A stretch of DNA of 64,000 nucleotides from positions 203,924,297 to 203,988,296 of the forward strand of contig OU015492.1 in assembly GCA_907164885.2 (NCBI GenBank), read 5' to 3'. The notes beneath the pieces were generated by a model, which saw only the letters and a program-made list of their open reading frames with translations, was not told the DNA's origin and did no database searches. This DNA comes from Dolomedes plantarius. Lineage: Eukaryota; Arthropoda; Arachnida; Araneae; Dolomedidae. Shown here in pieces: positions 35,890 to 47,851 of the stretch. The position numbers were made by a program, and so were the translations under genes. Position 1 is the first letter of the stretch, and each line of letters begins with the position of its first letter.

Positions 35890-36740
35890 TCTGCGATAAA
35901 AAATGCCGGTGCTGGAGCCTATTCTGGTATTTTCAGTGTTAGCTGTCCTGTTGGGAGGTACTGTGACAATTTTGATGTAGAGATTGTGGCTATATCATAT
36001 GTAATTGATAAAATAAAAGACAGCCATGACCATAATATTGTGTTTTTTATTGATTCTCAAGCTGCTATTTTGTCGCTTACCAGTTTGAACTATAACGAAA
36101 ATGCCCAGGTTCATTCTTGAAGCTTCTCGATCTAAAGAAAACTAGAAAAAGCATTGCACTTCAATGGATTCCTGACTATTGTGATATTTTTGGAAATGAG
36201 CAGGTTGATAAACTAGACAAGGCTGGATCTCTTATGGCCCAGCCTGATTCTCCTCTGCCTCTGCGAAATATTAAAAGAATTATTTACAATAGAATGAGAG
36301 CTAATAGAATATCCTTATATGTTGATACAGCTGTGGGTAAGATATGGAAAATCCTGCTCAACAAGAGAAATAAAATCCCTAATTTCTTGCCTCGGTCTGT
36401 TGCAGTTGCTTGCTTTCGTGTGACAACTGGACATGATTATCTACAAAAGCATTTGCATGGGGTAGGCATCAGCGATTCATCTTGTTGACCTCTGTGCCGC
36501 CAGGGTGATATGGATGGTGACCACCTCAAGAACTGTCCCATTGTTTTAATGTTTATTACAGACAACTCTGTGGAGGCTAATTTTATCTCTCGCTTTTATA
36601 TATCTTCATCTCAATATTGGGCTGCTCGACGACTGATGGCAGAAATGCCGAAGATGGGCGTAGGATTAAAAAAAAACACAATCATTTACGACGCACTTTC
36701 TGAAGTGTCTATCTCAGATATATCCAGCGAGGCATCTTAG
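35890..36740 (+). pseudogene. LINE relic: RNase H and C-terminal zinc tail
   Basis: The frame begins NAGAGAYSGIFSVSCPVGRY and runs through FDVEIVAISYVI and VFFIDSQAAIL (catalytic Asp). After a frameshift near 36115 it continues KSIALQWIPDYCDIFGNEQV (the WIPSHC.I.GNE.AD block of RNase H). FRVTTGHDYLQKHLHGVGIS follows, then a TGA at about 36487 and PLCRQGDMDGDHLKNC, the C-terminal zinc-like tail. It ends near 36740. Two breaks make it non-functional, and the RT region is absent (5' truncation). Confidence 0.75.
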
Positions 36741-37646
36741 TTTAGACGTAGAGACATCTTGAGTGAAATAATAGGGAGATTCTTGATATAACGTGTCTAT
36801 CTGTATTACCTGAATTAAAAAGAATGAATCTATGAGTATGTTAAAAACTGATGGATTCTAAAGTGAAACAACTTTAAATATTTTGTAATTAAATTTTCTG
36901 CTATAATCAGTGATAAATTGCAAGGATGCTGAAATCGATTCTCCACCTGCCTACTCTAAAAGTTAATTCATTACTCTCTACGGTAACACCGTGTTAAAGG
37001 TATCAATTTTTTTATATCATCTTATTCAAAGTCTATTTCGTGCTAATAGAATTTTTTATTAGTATTTATTAATTACGTTAGATAATAATATTTTCTAATT
37101 AATTTTCTCTTATTTACTTTATTTGTTTCTAGATATCTCCTTTGTCATTTTTTTCTTTCTCCTTTCCGAGTTTCTCGCATTTTTTCTTACCTTTTGTATA
37201 TACCCTGTTAGGCATTCCCTCGTTTAATATTTTCCTTTTGAAGGCTATGCTTGTTGCAGGACGACTGGTGCATCGTGACGAATGAGATTATTTTTAGTTT
37301 CTGAATTCAACATGAAAACATTTAAAAAACTTTTTAAAGATAAATAATGAGATTATTTGATGTTTTCTAAGCATGATGTATATGCCGAGTCTCCGTGGAT
37401 GTTTTGGTTTACAAATGAGCACCTGATTCATCTAACGGTTAAATTATTTTTCTCTTTTTTTTCAATGTGGCAGGCATTTGTCTTCTGACGGTAGGTACTT
37501 CTTCTAGACATTGGACCATGAAGTTCCGAGAAGTTTTTGCTCGCTACTTTACCATGGAGCACCATTTAGGTTATCCAGTAATGCTCCTTATGAAGGGAAC
37601 GACGCGGAAATGACCAAGCCTTGTTCGGGTTATATATATTTATATA
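36741..37646. other. No recognisable feature
   Basis: AT-rich. A short TA tract at 37632-37648 is the target of the mariner insertion that follows. Confidence 0.45.
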
Positions 37647-37648
37647 TA

Positions 37649-38909
37649 CAGAGGCTGTTCGCACATTTTTTAGACGATTTTGGTAAACGGTAATAAAAAA
37701 TCGTTTGCTGCAAAAGAAATAATTGCTATTGTACTATGTTTTTAAAAGTCAAAATTATCGTCTGCGGCTTGAAAGTTTTGTTTTTATTCAAAATGGCGTT
37801 TTTAACAAAGCAGTGGTTCGAAGGCTACATTTATGCTCTTTCCAAAGAGAAATATACATACTCCGTTATCCAAAAACGATGTGAGAGTCAAATTGGATAC
37901 AAAAAAATGTCAAATTGGAGCCTCAAGTGGGACAAAAATTCCAAACAAATTTCCAAGGAAAAAACGGACATCTTCGACTATTGCAAAGGTACGTTGTTCA
38001 ATGTTAAAAGAAAATCCCCCTAGTCAAAGGGCAGTTGCAAAATCATTAAAATGCTCGGTGTCCACTGTAAACAAAATGATAAACGTTGATTTAAATCTTA
38101 AGAAAGCGAAAAAACGCAATGTGCATCGTCTTCTTCCAAATCATATCGCTGAACGCAGGACACGCTGCAGCATTCTATATGAGAAACACTTATCCAAAGA
38201 AAAATGGAAAACAATTGTCACAATAGATGAATCATGGGTGTATTTAAATGATTGCAACAAAAAAAAGACCCATTTATTATCATAAAAGGGGAGAAAAAAA
38301 TTTAAGTACATGGTTCAAAGAATCGAAAGAAAGTTTTTCTAAGGGATTCATGATTGTTGCTGGTTTTTCTTATAATGACAAGTTAAAAATAAAGAGAGTG
38401 GAAAAAAATGTCAAGATTAACTCCAAATACTATCAGGAACATATTTTATCGCCAATTTTTCTGAATGAAATACCATCGCTTTACCCACAGTGCCATCAAT
38501 CTGTGAGACTCCATCAGGACAAAGCTAGCAGTCACTCATCAAAATCCACTGTAAATTTCCTAAAAGAAATGGAACAAAAAACTGGTATCAAGGCCATACC
38601 CTTCACTGATATCCCTACTAAATCTCCCGATGTATCACCTATGGATTTTTGTGCTTTCGGACTTTTAAAATCTGCATTATCCAAACGTCGTTCCAAAACC
38701 CTTACAGGACTCTGGAAAGCTGTTCAGGAGGAATTGGATAGAATACCTCTTCTGACACTTCAAAGGCATTATTATCCTGGAAATTGCGGTGTCGAAAGAT
38801 AGTTCAGAATAAGGGATGTCAAATAGAACATTTAAAACACAAGAATTTTATGTAATTTAGTTTTGTGAATACAATATACATCGTCTAAAAAATGTGTGAA
38901 CAGCCTCTG
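37649..38909 (+). mobile_element. Full-length mariner-family element (DD41D)
   Basis: TIRs read CAGAGGCTGTTCGCACATTT on the left and its near-exact complement on the right. They remain matched for about 28 bp (ATTTTTTAGACGAT) and are flanked by TA (37647-37648 and 38910-38911). At 1261 bp with a single transposase gene, it has the complete architecture of a mariner element. Only frameshifts in the gene disable it. Confidence 0.85.
37793..38802 (+). pseudogene. Mariner transposase, two frameshifts
   Basis: Transposase that would cut and paste this element. It starts MAFLTKQWFEGYIYALSKEK. The frame changes at the A-run near 37905 and again at the A-run near 38262, and the last frame ends at TAG 38802. 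Recognisable parts are a helix-turn-helix (QRAVAKSLKCSVSTVNKMI), the first catalytic Asp (VTIDESWVYLND), the second (VRLHQDKASSHS) and the third (KSPDVSPMDFCAFG). I count 41 residues between the second Asp and the Asp of SPMD, so DD41D, a spacing reported for the rosa-type lineage. The first two Asp and the third all survive. Both frameshifts lie in homopolymers, so the damage may be recent or even sequencing error. Confidence 0.8.
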
Positions 38910-41273
38910 TATATTTAATAGATTCACTGTCCCGCCTTTCGGCATACAGAACATCTGAGAACTAATCGAAAATACTTAATTATTTCACATTATACAATCA
39001 TATCCAGTTTTCATATATATCTACATTGATTTACAATATTAAAATACTCAAAAAATATTACATATGTAATCAGTTACAATGAAAATTATTACAATTAACG
39101 TTAACTAATTACTTACAATAGTTATGTAATATATACACACTAACAAAATGAAACAGGGAAATCCATTTGTATAAGAACATCCATAAAGAAACTAATCACT
39201 TTTTTACTATGAAAGTCCGTAAATAATTTGTGCTTATCCCAATTTCTAAAGTTAGAAGGCATATTTCTTCTGAACTCAACAGATAACGGGCAATTCATTA
39301 TGCAATTATTTACAGATTGTTCGGCACCACAAGCGCAGCAACTACTTTTATTATATAATCTATTCTGATAAAGACCAAAACAACCATGTCTGGTGATAGC
39401 TTGGTTTAATTTAAAGTCCGCGCTTAACCGTTTTAAGCTAACCTTGGGATTATTTCATATACCAGCCTTCCTTCATTTGACCTGTCCTATCTATCTTGCA
39501 AGTGACGAATGGCCCTTGTAGTTATGATATTCTTAACCTGGCCTTTCTGCCATTTTATACTGGTATTAGTATGTTCCAATTCCGTGGCATCCTTGGCCAC
39601 TTCATCTGCTCTCTCATTCCTTAGAATGCCCACATGGGCCTTAACCCAATGAAAGTGTGGTATTATTCCCCCATCTCTTATTATACTCTTAATCTCTTCC
39701 ACGGAATTACTCCTATAATCTACCGTTTCCAGGGCTTCTAAAGCACTCATAGAATGAGTATACAAATCTATTTCCATTTTATTACTGTTCTTGGCCTCGC
39801 GCAGGGCCATATATATGGCTCTAACTTTTGCTGCATAAGAGCTTGCATTATCAGACAACCTTTCCATGATAATCTTATTTTCCACCTCGTTCTCATAACA
39901 GAGCACTCCCGAGCTCGTCCTGCCATTCTTCCGCGAGTTATCCGTCCTGGGCCTCCTATCACAAGTACACTGTATGGCAAATAATTCCTTAACGTTCTTA
40001 AATGGCTTATACTTAACCTCGCAATTTTCTGTCATATAGCATATACCTTCATATTCCATCACAGGTTCCCCATAAAAAATCTCATATAAATCCTTTTCAA
40101 TTTTAGTTTTGATGTCTAAAAGCAGACACCACGCCAATACAGCTAGCGTATCTGTCGATACCGTCTTAGAACAATGAGTAATCCCCGATAGAAATGGCCT
40201 TTGTATTTGTTTCAATTTTTTATTTATTCTCTCAATATTTTTGTACCAAATTTGTACCCCATAAAGTATCACATTTTCAATTACAACTTGATAGATTTCT
40301 TTTATTATGTCAGCCTTCAGGCCCCATGTCTTCTTTGTATAAAGAGTCGATTTATAAATAATTTTTAACGCCTTTTCTTGTACCATTTGTAAGTGAGCAG
40401 TAAAATTTAAATCTTTATCTATCATTATACCCAAATATTTTATCTCCTTGCTATATTTTATACTCCGATTATCTATTTTTATTGTGGGCCTCCTACTAAT
40501 TTGGCCGTTATGAGTAACTATGGTATAACTACACTTTTTTATATTAAATCTCAGGTCATTCTCGTTATCCCCTCTATAGCACTGATTTAACACTACATCA
40601 GCCAAATCTGTGAATCTGTTGGACTTCTGATAGCAATTAGCATATCGCCAGCAAATGCTTGAATATGGTGTCCCACATCGCAGCTTTGCTCTTCTAGCAG
40701 GGGGTTAATAACTATCAACCACAATATGGGTCCCAGGGAATAACCCTGGGGTACGCCCACATTATAATCCATGTCCACATTATTTGTCAATATGATTTTC
40801 CTGTTTGCCAAATAATCAGCTATAATGCTATACAAATTTATGTCAAGACTTAATCTCTTCAATTGTTTAATTATACTTTCTTTCTTAACTGAGTAAAAAG
40901 CTTTGCTAATATCCAAGGCTATTAAGCAAGTATGCTGCTTTTCTGCTCTATTTTCCCTAATAATCCTCATTACATTCTGCAAGGCAGTGATGGTACTTAA
41001 ATTTCTGCGAAAACCATATTGCTCTTTTGAAATCATGTTATTTCTCTCTGACAAACGAGACGATTAGTTATGATTTTATCCAAAATTTTACCCATTATGG
41101 GCAACAGACAAATTGGTCTGTATGACCCAGGATCCTTCGGGTCTTTTCCTTCCTTTAAAAAATAGCAAACCTTGATGCGTTTCCAAACATCTGGGAACTT
41201 CATCAAATTCCAACATTTATTATATATTTTTAGCTAAATTTTATTATTGGTTCTATGTACTTCTTGTATTATA

Positions 41274-42853
41274 AAGTGTGTAACAAAATTATAAGACCAC
41301 CCAAATTATCACTCATTTTAATATTACACTGCATAAAATGAATAATTTTAAAATTTGAAGCAAATGAAAAAAGTTATATTTTCTTAAATAAATATTTTCA
41401 TAAATAAAAGTTATATTTTCTTAAATAAAGGAAAAAAAATTGAGTTAATTTCCCACAGTAAATGATTTTTTGAAATCTCGGTGTAACATAAATATAAGAC
41501 CCCTTATTTTTTTATTTAAAATCGCTTGCGTTTTTAAAACTATTTTTTTTTCTTTCAGAATCGTAGATAAACTGTAACTTTACATCACAAAAAAGTCCAA
41601 ACGATAATATTGTAAAAGAAAATAGAATTTAATTTGTTTGTTTTTATGAGGAAATTCACAATGCCGCGTGGAAGAGAATTATTTGAACTAGAAGTTCGAA
41701 AAATTGGTTTTATAAGGGCTCTGGAAAATCGGAACGTGAAATAAGTAAGATACTTAAATGTTCTAAAACTGCTATTCATAACATTTTAAGTAAAAGAGAT
41801 TTTTATGGAAAATTTAAAAGATCTGGCAGAAAGAGTAAATTATCAGCTCGCGATAATAGACAAATTTTCAAGCTTTCAGCGAAACAGAACTCGTCTACTC
41901 ATAAAATAACACAGTAGACAAGTAAAACTATTTCACATATGACAGTCTGGAGCACTTTAAGATCAAATTCAAATGTTGCCAAAAAAGATCAAATTAAAAC
42001 GAAAACCAAGATTGTTAAAGCATGATAAAGAAGGAAGGCTGAAGTAGGCAAAGGAAGTCAAGACCTGGGATGCTGCTTGGAAAAATATTATTTTTTCCGT
42101 CGAAAAAAAATTTAATTTGGATGGCCGGGACGGTGATATTTCCTACTGGCATGATTTACGAAAGGAACATCGGGTTTTCTTCAGTAGACATATGGGTGGT
42201 GGCTCTGTGATGGTGTGGGGAGCTTTTGCATATGATGGGAAATGTGATCTGCAGCGAGTTCTTGGAAAAATGGACTCCATTTGTTATCAACAACTGCTTT
42301 ACCAACACCTTATATCTTTTGGCCCATGCCATGTGTCTAAATCAACTAAAAACTGGTTGCAAAAAGAAAAAATAGAGGTCTTAAACTGGCCAAGCCTTAG
42401 TCCAGACCTGAATCCCACCGAAAACTTGTGTGGGCATTTGGCTCGTCAAGTGTATGCAAATAACTGTCAGTATGATCCTGTATATGAATTGGAACTAGCT
42501 ATCATGGATGAATGGGACAAAATTGCCAAATATTTGCACGAAAACCTAATTAATTCAATGAAAAACCGAGTATTTGAAGTTATTCAGAAAAATGGTGGAT
42601 CAAAATCATATTAGTTTTATTAAAAAAATTTGTTTTAACTAGTGGTCTTATAATTTTGTTACAGATATTTGATTGGAAAAATTTGAAATTGTTGATAAAA
42701 TAATTAGTATATTTAAATATCTCTAAAAAATAATATACATATATTTTATATTTCATTTATTAACATCAACCTAATTTAATTTTAAAAAAAATTATGCTAT
42801 TTACAGTAAAAATCACAAAATCCACAGTGGTCTTGTAATTTTGTTACAAGCTG
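41274..42853 (+). mobile_element. Tc1-like element inserted in the LINE
   Basis: TIRs share TGTAACAAAATTAxAAGACCAC, flanked by TA (41272-41273 and 42854-42855). Removing it rejoins the LINE reading GYDAV to IIQEVHRTN, which proves the insertion point. 1580 bp with one transposase gene, inactivated. Confidence 0.85.
41662..42614 (+). pseudogene. Tc1-like transposase, catalytically dead
   Basis: Begins MPRGRELFELEVRKIGFIRA and decays through stops and frameshifts in the DNA-binding half. From about 42087 it reads IIFSVEKKFNLDG, where family members have FSDEKKFNLDG, so the first catalytic Asp is Val. The open part (42117-42614) contains GGGSVMVWGAF. It then jumps from LISFG to PCHVSKSTKNW, lacking the FQQDNA segment with the second catalytic Asp (a deletion of roughly 15-20 codons). 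The C-terminal SPDLNPTENLCG retains the Glu. Ends ...GGSKSY then TAG. Two of three catalytic residues are gone. Confidence 0.85.
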
Positions 42854-43264
42854 TACTTATGGTTACAGCATCATAACCGGGCGCCTTGCCCTTCGCAATG
42901 CCATTCGAAATAATTCAACTTCCCACTTTGTAATATCATTCTGCTCAAATCTTAATTCAATTTCCTCTTCATTATTTTCCATTTCCCTAACGGTTTTGAA
43001 GTGATATTTTGCCAATGTTCTTTCTATGTCCTCCTCTTCTTCCTGCAAATTACCTTCCGAGTCAATTATACTTACTACCTCATTTCTTCTTTTGTCTGTA
43101 ATGATGTTCTTTACCGCACCAGATGTATCTTTCACTTTTAGATTTTCAATAAAATCTTTAAATGACTTTCTTTTGGCTTCCAAAATCATTTTCTTATATT
43201 TAGCTCTCTCACATTCAAATTTGGTTACTAATTTTTGTCTCTCGTCCTGTTCAACCTCCCTTTG

Positions 43265-43270
43265 GGCTGT

Positions 43271-43315
<45 letters not shown>
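43265..43315. repeat. (TA)n microsatellite
   Basis: About 22 TA units marking the 5' break of the LINE. Confidence 0.95.
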
Positions 43316-43317
<2 letters not shown>

Positions 43318-43990
43318 CGCTATGCATGTACAAGCCCTGATTTTCCATTAGGCCCGGTAGGCCCGGGTCTAGGGTTCCCCGAATGTTGGGGGCCCCCAAA
43401 AATTTTTATTAAAAAAAAAGAAAATTCTCAATTTAATTTTTTAAAATTTATTTTACCTTTTTTAAATAGCAATTTTTTTTATATATCCTTTCAAATTTGA
43501 TTGATTGGTTCATCATATGTATAGTTATACGTATAGTTCATCATGTGTATGTTATAGTGTATATAAGGGGTTAATAAGTTTTTCTGGTTGCATTGTATTG
43601 GTGTTTTAATGATGAAGTTAATATGTTGTATTGCTTTTTGTTCAGCAATACAACATAGCAATTCAATACAGCAAGCAATTCAATTGAGGCAAAAGTATTT
43701 CTGTTTGTTGAAACTCAAATACTAACCAGAGGGCGCTGCGTGCACTCTGGCATGCGATACATGTTTTTATGCTGATAGTTAGAACTTGTTAGGAGGAAGA
43801 AGTGATAAACCACGATGTACTATTCTACGTTTCTTGTTGTTGTGAATTGTACATAAATAAAACTTGGATAAAAAGAATAAGACTAGATTGACTCATTACC
43901 GACTGACAGTTAAGAAACCTTTAGCTATTCATTAAGAACAAACAATTGCGAATGCGAGATAGAAGTTATATCACTGTTTTTATTGTTATA
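43316..43990. other. No gene; one hairpin
   Basis: AT-rich after a G/C patch at 43345-43395. A perfect 13-bp inverted repeat TATGTTGTATTGC (43622-43634) / GCAATACAACATA (43645-43657) with a 10-base loop is the only structure seen. Confidence 0.5.
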
Positions 43991-44160
43991 CTAGCGGCCC
44001 GTCCCGACTTTGTCCGGGTTGAACAAAATATTATACCAATAAATTTCCAGTTGATAGCCAATAAATTGTAAATCTTTTTTTACCTTAATAATAACCTAAA
44101 TAAAACCTTAAATTAATTTTATGTTATTTAATAATTAAAATAAATTTTTTAAAAGAAAAA

Positions 44161-44229
44161 GGCGTGCCGGAGAACGGCTAGGTTTGAACCGCTAGCGTCA
44201 GAACAGAAGCCCACCGCGATAGCACCACG
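44161..44229 (-). repeat. tRNA-like segment inside Helitron D
   Basis: On the minus strand GTGGTGCTATCGCGGTGGG resembles an A box, and GCTAGCGGTTCAAACCTAGC contains a B box with a 5-bp stem. It may be a captured tRNA or SINE head. The acceptor stem is not formed. Confidence 0.4.
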
Positions 44230-44970
44230 ATAAGGATCGTGGAAATCTTCGGAACAAAAAGCGGTAGAAGACAGTAGCGGAAACAATGGAGATTGTTAGG
44301 ATTAAGCCCCTAACTTTATTTCTACTGATCAGATATACATAATATATAGCCTATGTCCATCTGGAATAATGTACCTCTCAAACAGTGAAAGAATTTTTTA
44401 AATAGGTACAGTGGTTCTGAAGATTACCCTCCACATACAAAATCGCTCTTTCTTTATATATAAGTATAGATAGCACCACGCTAAGGATCGTTGAAGACTT
44501 CGGCACAAAAAGCGGTAGAGGACAGTAGCGGTAACAATGGAGATTGTTAGGATTAAGCCCCTAACTTTATTTCTACTGATCAGATATACATAATATATAG
44601 CCTATGTCCATCTGGAATAATGTACCTCTCAAACAGTGAAAGAATTTTTTAAATAGGTACAGTGGTTCTGAAGATTACCCTCCACATACAAAATCGCTCT
44701 TTCTTTATATATAAGTATAGATAGCACCACGCTAAGGATCGTTGAAGACTTCGGCACAAAAAGCGGTAGAGGACAGTAGCGGTAACAATGGAGATTGTTA
44801 GGATTAAGCCCCTAACTTTATTTCTACTGATCAGATATACATAATATATAGCCTATGTCCATCTGGAATAATGTACCTTTCAAACAGTGAAAGAATTTTC
44901 CAAATAGGTACAATGGTTCTGAAGATTACCCTCCACGTACAAAATCGCTCTCTCTTTATATATAAGTATA
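44218..44970. repeat. 251-bp tandem triplication
   Basis: GATAGCACCACG starts copies at 44218, 44469 and 44720, each ending TTTATATATAAGTATA. Period is exactly 251 bp. Copies 2 and 3 differ from each other by only a few substitutions, so the amplification is recent. Confidence 0.95.
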
Positions 44971-45335
44971 GATTATTCTGAATCCATACGGTAGGTGCAT
45001 TATTTTTCTTAAGAATCTGTTCTGTCCTTTTCTTGTTTTTACACACCTCTGACGGAAGGATGAATTTTTCTTAATGTTCTACGTTTCGAACAAATTTCAT
45101 TTTTGTTCAGTTAAACATTTAGTTGGAGCTATACTACGGAAAAGCATTTTATTTTATTTTATTTAAGTCTTAAAAAGCTTTTTAAGGAAAATATGCGGAA
45201 ACCACTGAAGGGAGTCCCTTACTTAGATCACCTTGCTCAAAGGCCCTTTTTTACCGCTAAATCCCTATGTCACTGAATCGATAACTCGTGGGCTTGTCTG
45301 TGTATTCATAGGAATTTCGTGATTGCAAACATTTA

Positions 45336-45991
45336 TCTATATATATAAAACAGTTCCGTAACTGACTCACTGACATACAACGCACAGACCAAACCTCTGG
45401 ACCTAAAGGGCTGAAATTTTGTATGGCGATTCTTCTTGTGGTGTAGGGGTGCACTAAGAAAGATTTTTGAAAAATTCTTCTTAGATTTTTAAAAATTAAA
45501 TTTTTAAGCTGTTTTTGTAACTTTTTTTAAGTTTGCATTTAAAATAATAATTTGAGGGTTATAAAATTTATATCACGAGAAAGATTCTAACAATTCCTTT
45601 AAAATGAAATCTTTTTCGAACCTTTACCTCAATTTTCTGATTCTTGGTGAATTTTTAAAGATTAATTTTTAGAATTTAATTTATTAAATGGTGATCACGT
45701 GATTTCTTTTTCTGGTACTTTAAATAAATTTATCTTCACGTGCATAACAACTAAATAGACAAAAAAAAATTTCTTCTTTCTAATGCAGCAGACGATTGGA
45801 TATTATCAAAAAAAATAAATAAATATCCCTTACGATTTTTTTATAAAATATATTTTTTACATCAATTGTATACATTCATCGTCGCATTTATTGTAAATAT
45901 ATATATTTATTTATTATGGCATTAATTGCATACATTGACCGTTGTATTTAATTTGAATGTACTCCGTAGCGAAGTACGGGTTTTCAGCTAG
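45336..45991 (+). mobile_element. Helitron A, copy 3 (complete)
   Basis: Starts TCTATATATATAAAACAG, preceded by A. It ends CCGTAGCGAAGTACGG (hairpin), then GTTTTCAG and CTAG (45988-45991) followed by T. 656 bp, opposite orientation to copy 2 and colinear with it throughout. Serves as the reference for the chimeric copy at 61579. Confidence 0.85.
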
Positions 45992-46316
45992 TCATAAAAT
46001 AAAAGATGAAATACTGTCGATGCACCAGTATTGTCCTCACATTTACCAATAAATATACCTAACTTAATGAAATAATCTTATTAGTTTTCCTTTTTGTGAG
46101 GCTTCACTGCCATTACTCGCCGTAATTAATCACCCTATTCTCAGCGTGGGAATAGGAAAGCGAGACATGATAGGAAGACGGTTTCGAAATATGATTTCAG
46201 ATGATTAATAAGCAACACAGTTAAAGTACAATTTTTCCTGCAGTGTGCAACTTTTATATTTTCCTTAACGCGACATTTTCTTGAGGAGACAAGGGACCTT
46301 CAACCTTGTGTTTTAA

Positions 46317-47041
46317 GGTGACTGCCTACGTTCGGAGCCAATTTTTAAAAAAATTGTTTTTTAAGGATTTTTTGGTCTTTTATGGTAAAATAGCATTTAA
46401 AAATAAAAAATAAAAAAAACTTGCCTGTAAATACCATACTTTTTTATAAATTGGTCAATTTGAAGTAATTTTTAATGAAATTTAGCTAAAACGCCTATCA
46501 CTCTGCACAAAATTCTAATGCCACTATTTTAATTTCCTTCTCACACATGATACATATAACAGTTATCTTCAAAATGACCCTCAATCTAAGAGAAATTTTA
46601 AAATGCAAAATTAATACAGACAATTTCATGTTCCAATATGAAAATTTTCCCCAATTCGTCATTCCTTTCCTTATAAAATCAGCTCCAAACAAAAAGCTAT
46701 TTATTATACATCAATTATTGTGCGTCATCTCATTAACAATAGCATCTAAAACATTTCCTGAAAATTTTAACAAATTATATGCATTATTATGTGAGATATG
46801 ATAACGGTAGAGATTTGTGCTTAAAAACATAATTCTGAGAAAAACGCATTTAAAGTTGTGTGTCACTTCAATTTTGTATCAGACGATGTTTTTAAAAATA
46901 TCTATAAATCTGCTTCTAATTGATGTAGAAGGAAAATCAGAACGGTTTTGAAAAGAGAAAAGATTGAATTACACTATTCTTGCAAAAAATAAAATTGACC
47001 AAAATAGTCAAAAAATGACTTTATAAACATAGGCAGTCACC
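46317..47041. mobile_element. TTAA-type MITE 2
   Basis: Begins GGTGACTGCCTACGTTCGG and ends AACATAGGCAGTCACC, flanked by TTAA (46313-46316, 47042-47045). 725 bp. Open frames at 46498-46801 lie in the arms and are not genes. A related left end occurs at 54706. Confidence 0.8.
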
Positions 47042-47851
47042 TTAAATTTTCAATATTTTACTCTACATACAAAAGGAGAATAATTAATATTCTTTTCTGG
47101 TATATGAGGACACTTAGAATTCACATATAAGTATTTTGGAGGAGTAAGACACATTTTTCAAAAAGTTTTTCAAAAATTCTGGACTTCTTCGAAATGCTCC
47201 ATGCCCTTTTATTTTCTCCTGATTTCTTCCAAATTTCTCAAGATTATTTATTGAAATGTCTGTAACAAAATTGTGCATAATTCTTTGAAACCACAAATAT
47301 TTTCTCAAATTTAAAGATCATGAAATAAAGCGACAAAAAATAACAAGTAGATAAAAAAGGGTTATTTATGGCTTTAGATTTATACAAGGTAAAAATCAAT
47401 GAACAATTATGTTTATAAATATATGGTTAACTTAAATTAGAAAAATTAAGGTTTTTTCAATGATTTGGAATTCACATTAAGCATTTTGAAAAATTCTATC
47501 ACTTTTGAGAAGAAATTTGAAAAACAGGCATTATTCTTCCAAAAAATTCTTATTTTGAATTCTAAGGGTCTTCAATCGTTCTGAAAAAGAATACAAATTA
47601 TTCTCATTTTGTATACAGAGTTAAAAATTGAAAATTAAAAAAAATCGTGGTTTAAGGCCCCTTGTCCACTTAATTGGAGACAATTAAAACTTGTTTAAAG
47701 AATACTAAAAAAAACCCCAAAATTTTTTAAAAGAAAAAGGTTAAAAAATACACAAATGTTTTAAAAACTAATGTGTTTTTTAAGCTGATTAAACTTTCTG
47801 TACCGGAGGGTATCATTATGAAATAGCCATAATCAGATTGTTTATTGTTAA
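47042..47851. other. No gene; one orphan TIR-like end
   Basis: AT-rich. TTAAGGCCCCTTGTCCACTT at about 47652 looks like one end of another TTAA element, but no partner end was found. Confidence 0.3.

Larger units (their letters stand above)
39140..43278 (-). pseudogene. LINE ORF2 (linker, RT, RNase H, zinc tail), split by a Tc1-like insertion
   Basis: Minus-strand order: 43278-42863 is the region before the RT (YKKMILEAKRKSFKDFIENL, ending near AKGKAPGYDAV). The Tc1-like insertion follows (42853-41274). Then come DPKDPGSYRPICLLPIMGKI, 41054-40593 with RT blocks EQYGFRRNLSTITAL, LDISKAFYSV and GVPQGYSLGPILW, and 40605-39487 with thumb and RNase H (LYTHSMSALEALE, HWVKAHVGILRNERADEVAK). The C-terminus, in another frame (to 39140), has GCFGLYQNRLYNKSSCCACG. 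The RT active site, usually FADD/YADD, reads AFAGDM, so one catalytic Asp is lost. The endonuclease is missing: the 5' side ends at a (TA)n tract. I/Jockey-like by domain order. Confidence 0.85.
43991..44972 (-). mobile_element. Helitron D with triplicated 5' segment
   Basis: Read on the minus strand it starts TCTATACTTATATATAAAGA, preceded by A (44972). It ends with the hairpin CCCGGACAAAGTCGGG, a spacer ACGGGCCG and CTAG (43991-43994) followed by T. All Helitron end rules are met. The 251 bp at the 5' side occur three times in tandem. Non-coding, 982 bp. Confidence 0.8.

Noticed and set aside
39754..39984. Plus-strand 76-codon frame and overlapping minus-strand 70-codon frame
   Set aside because: They lie opposite or out of frame with the LINE RNase H region.
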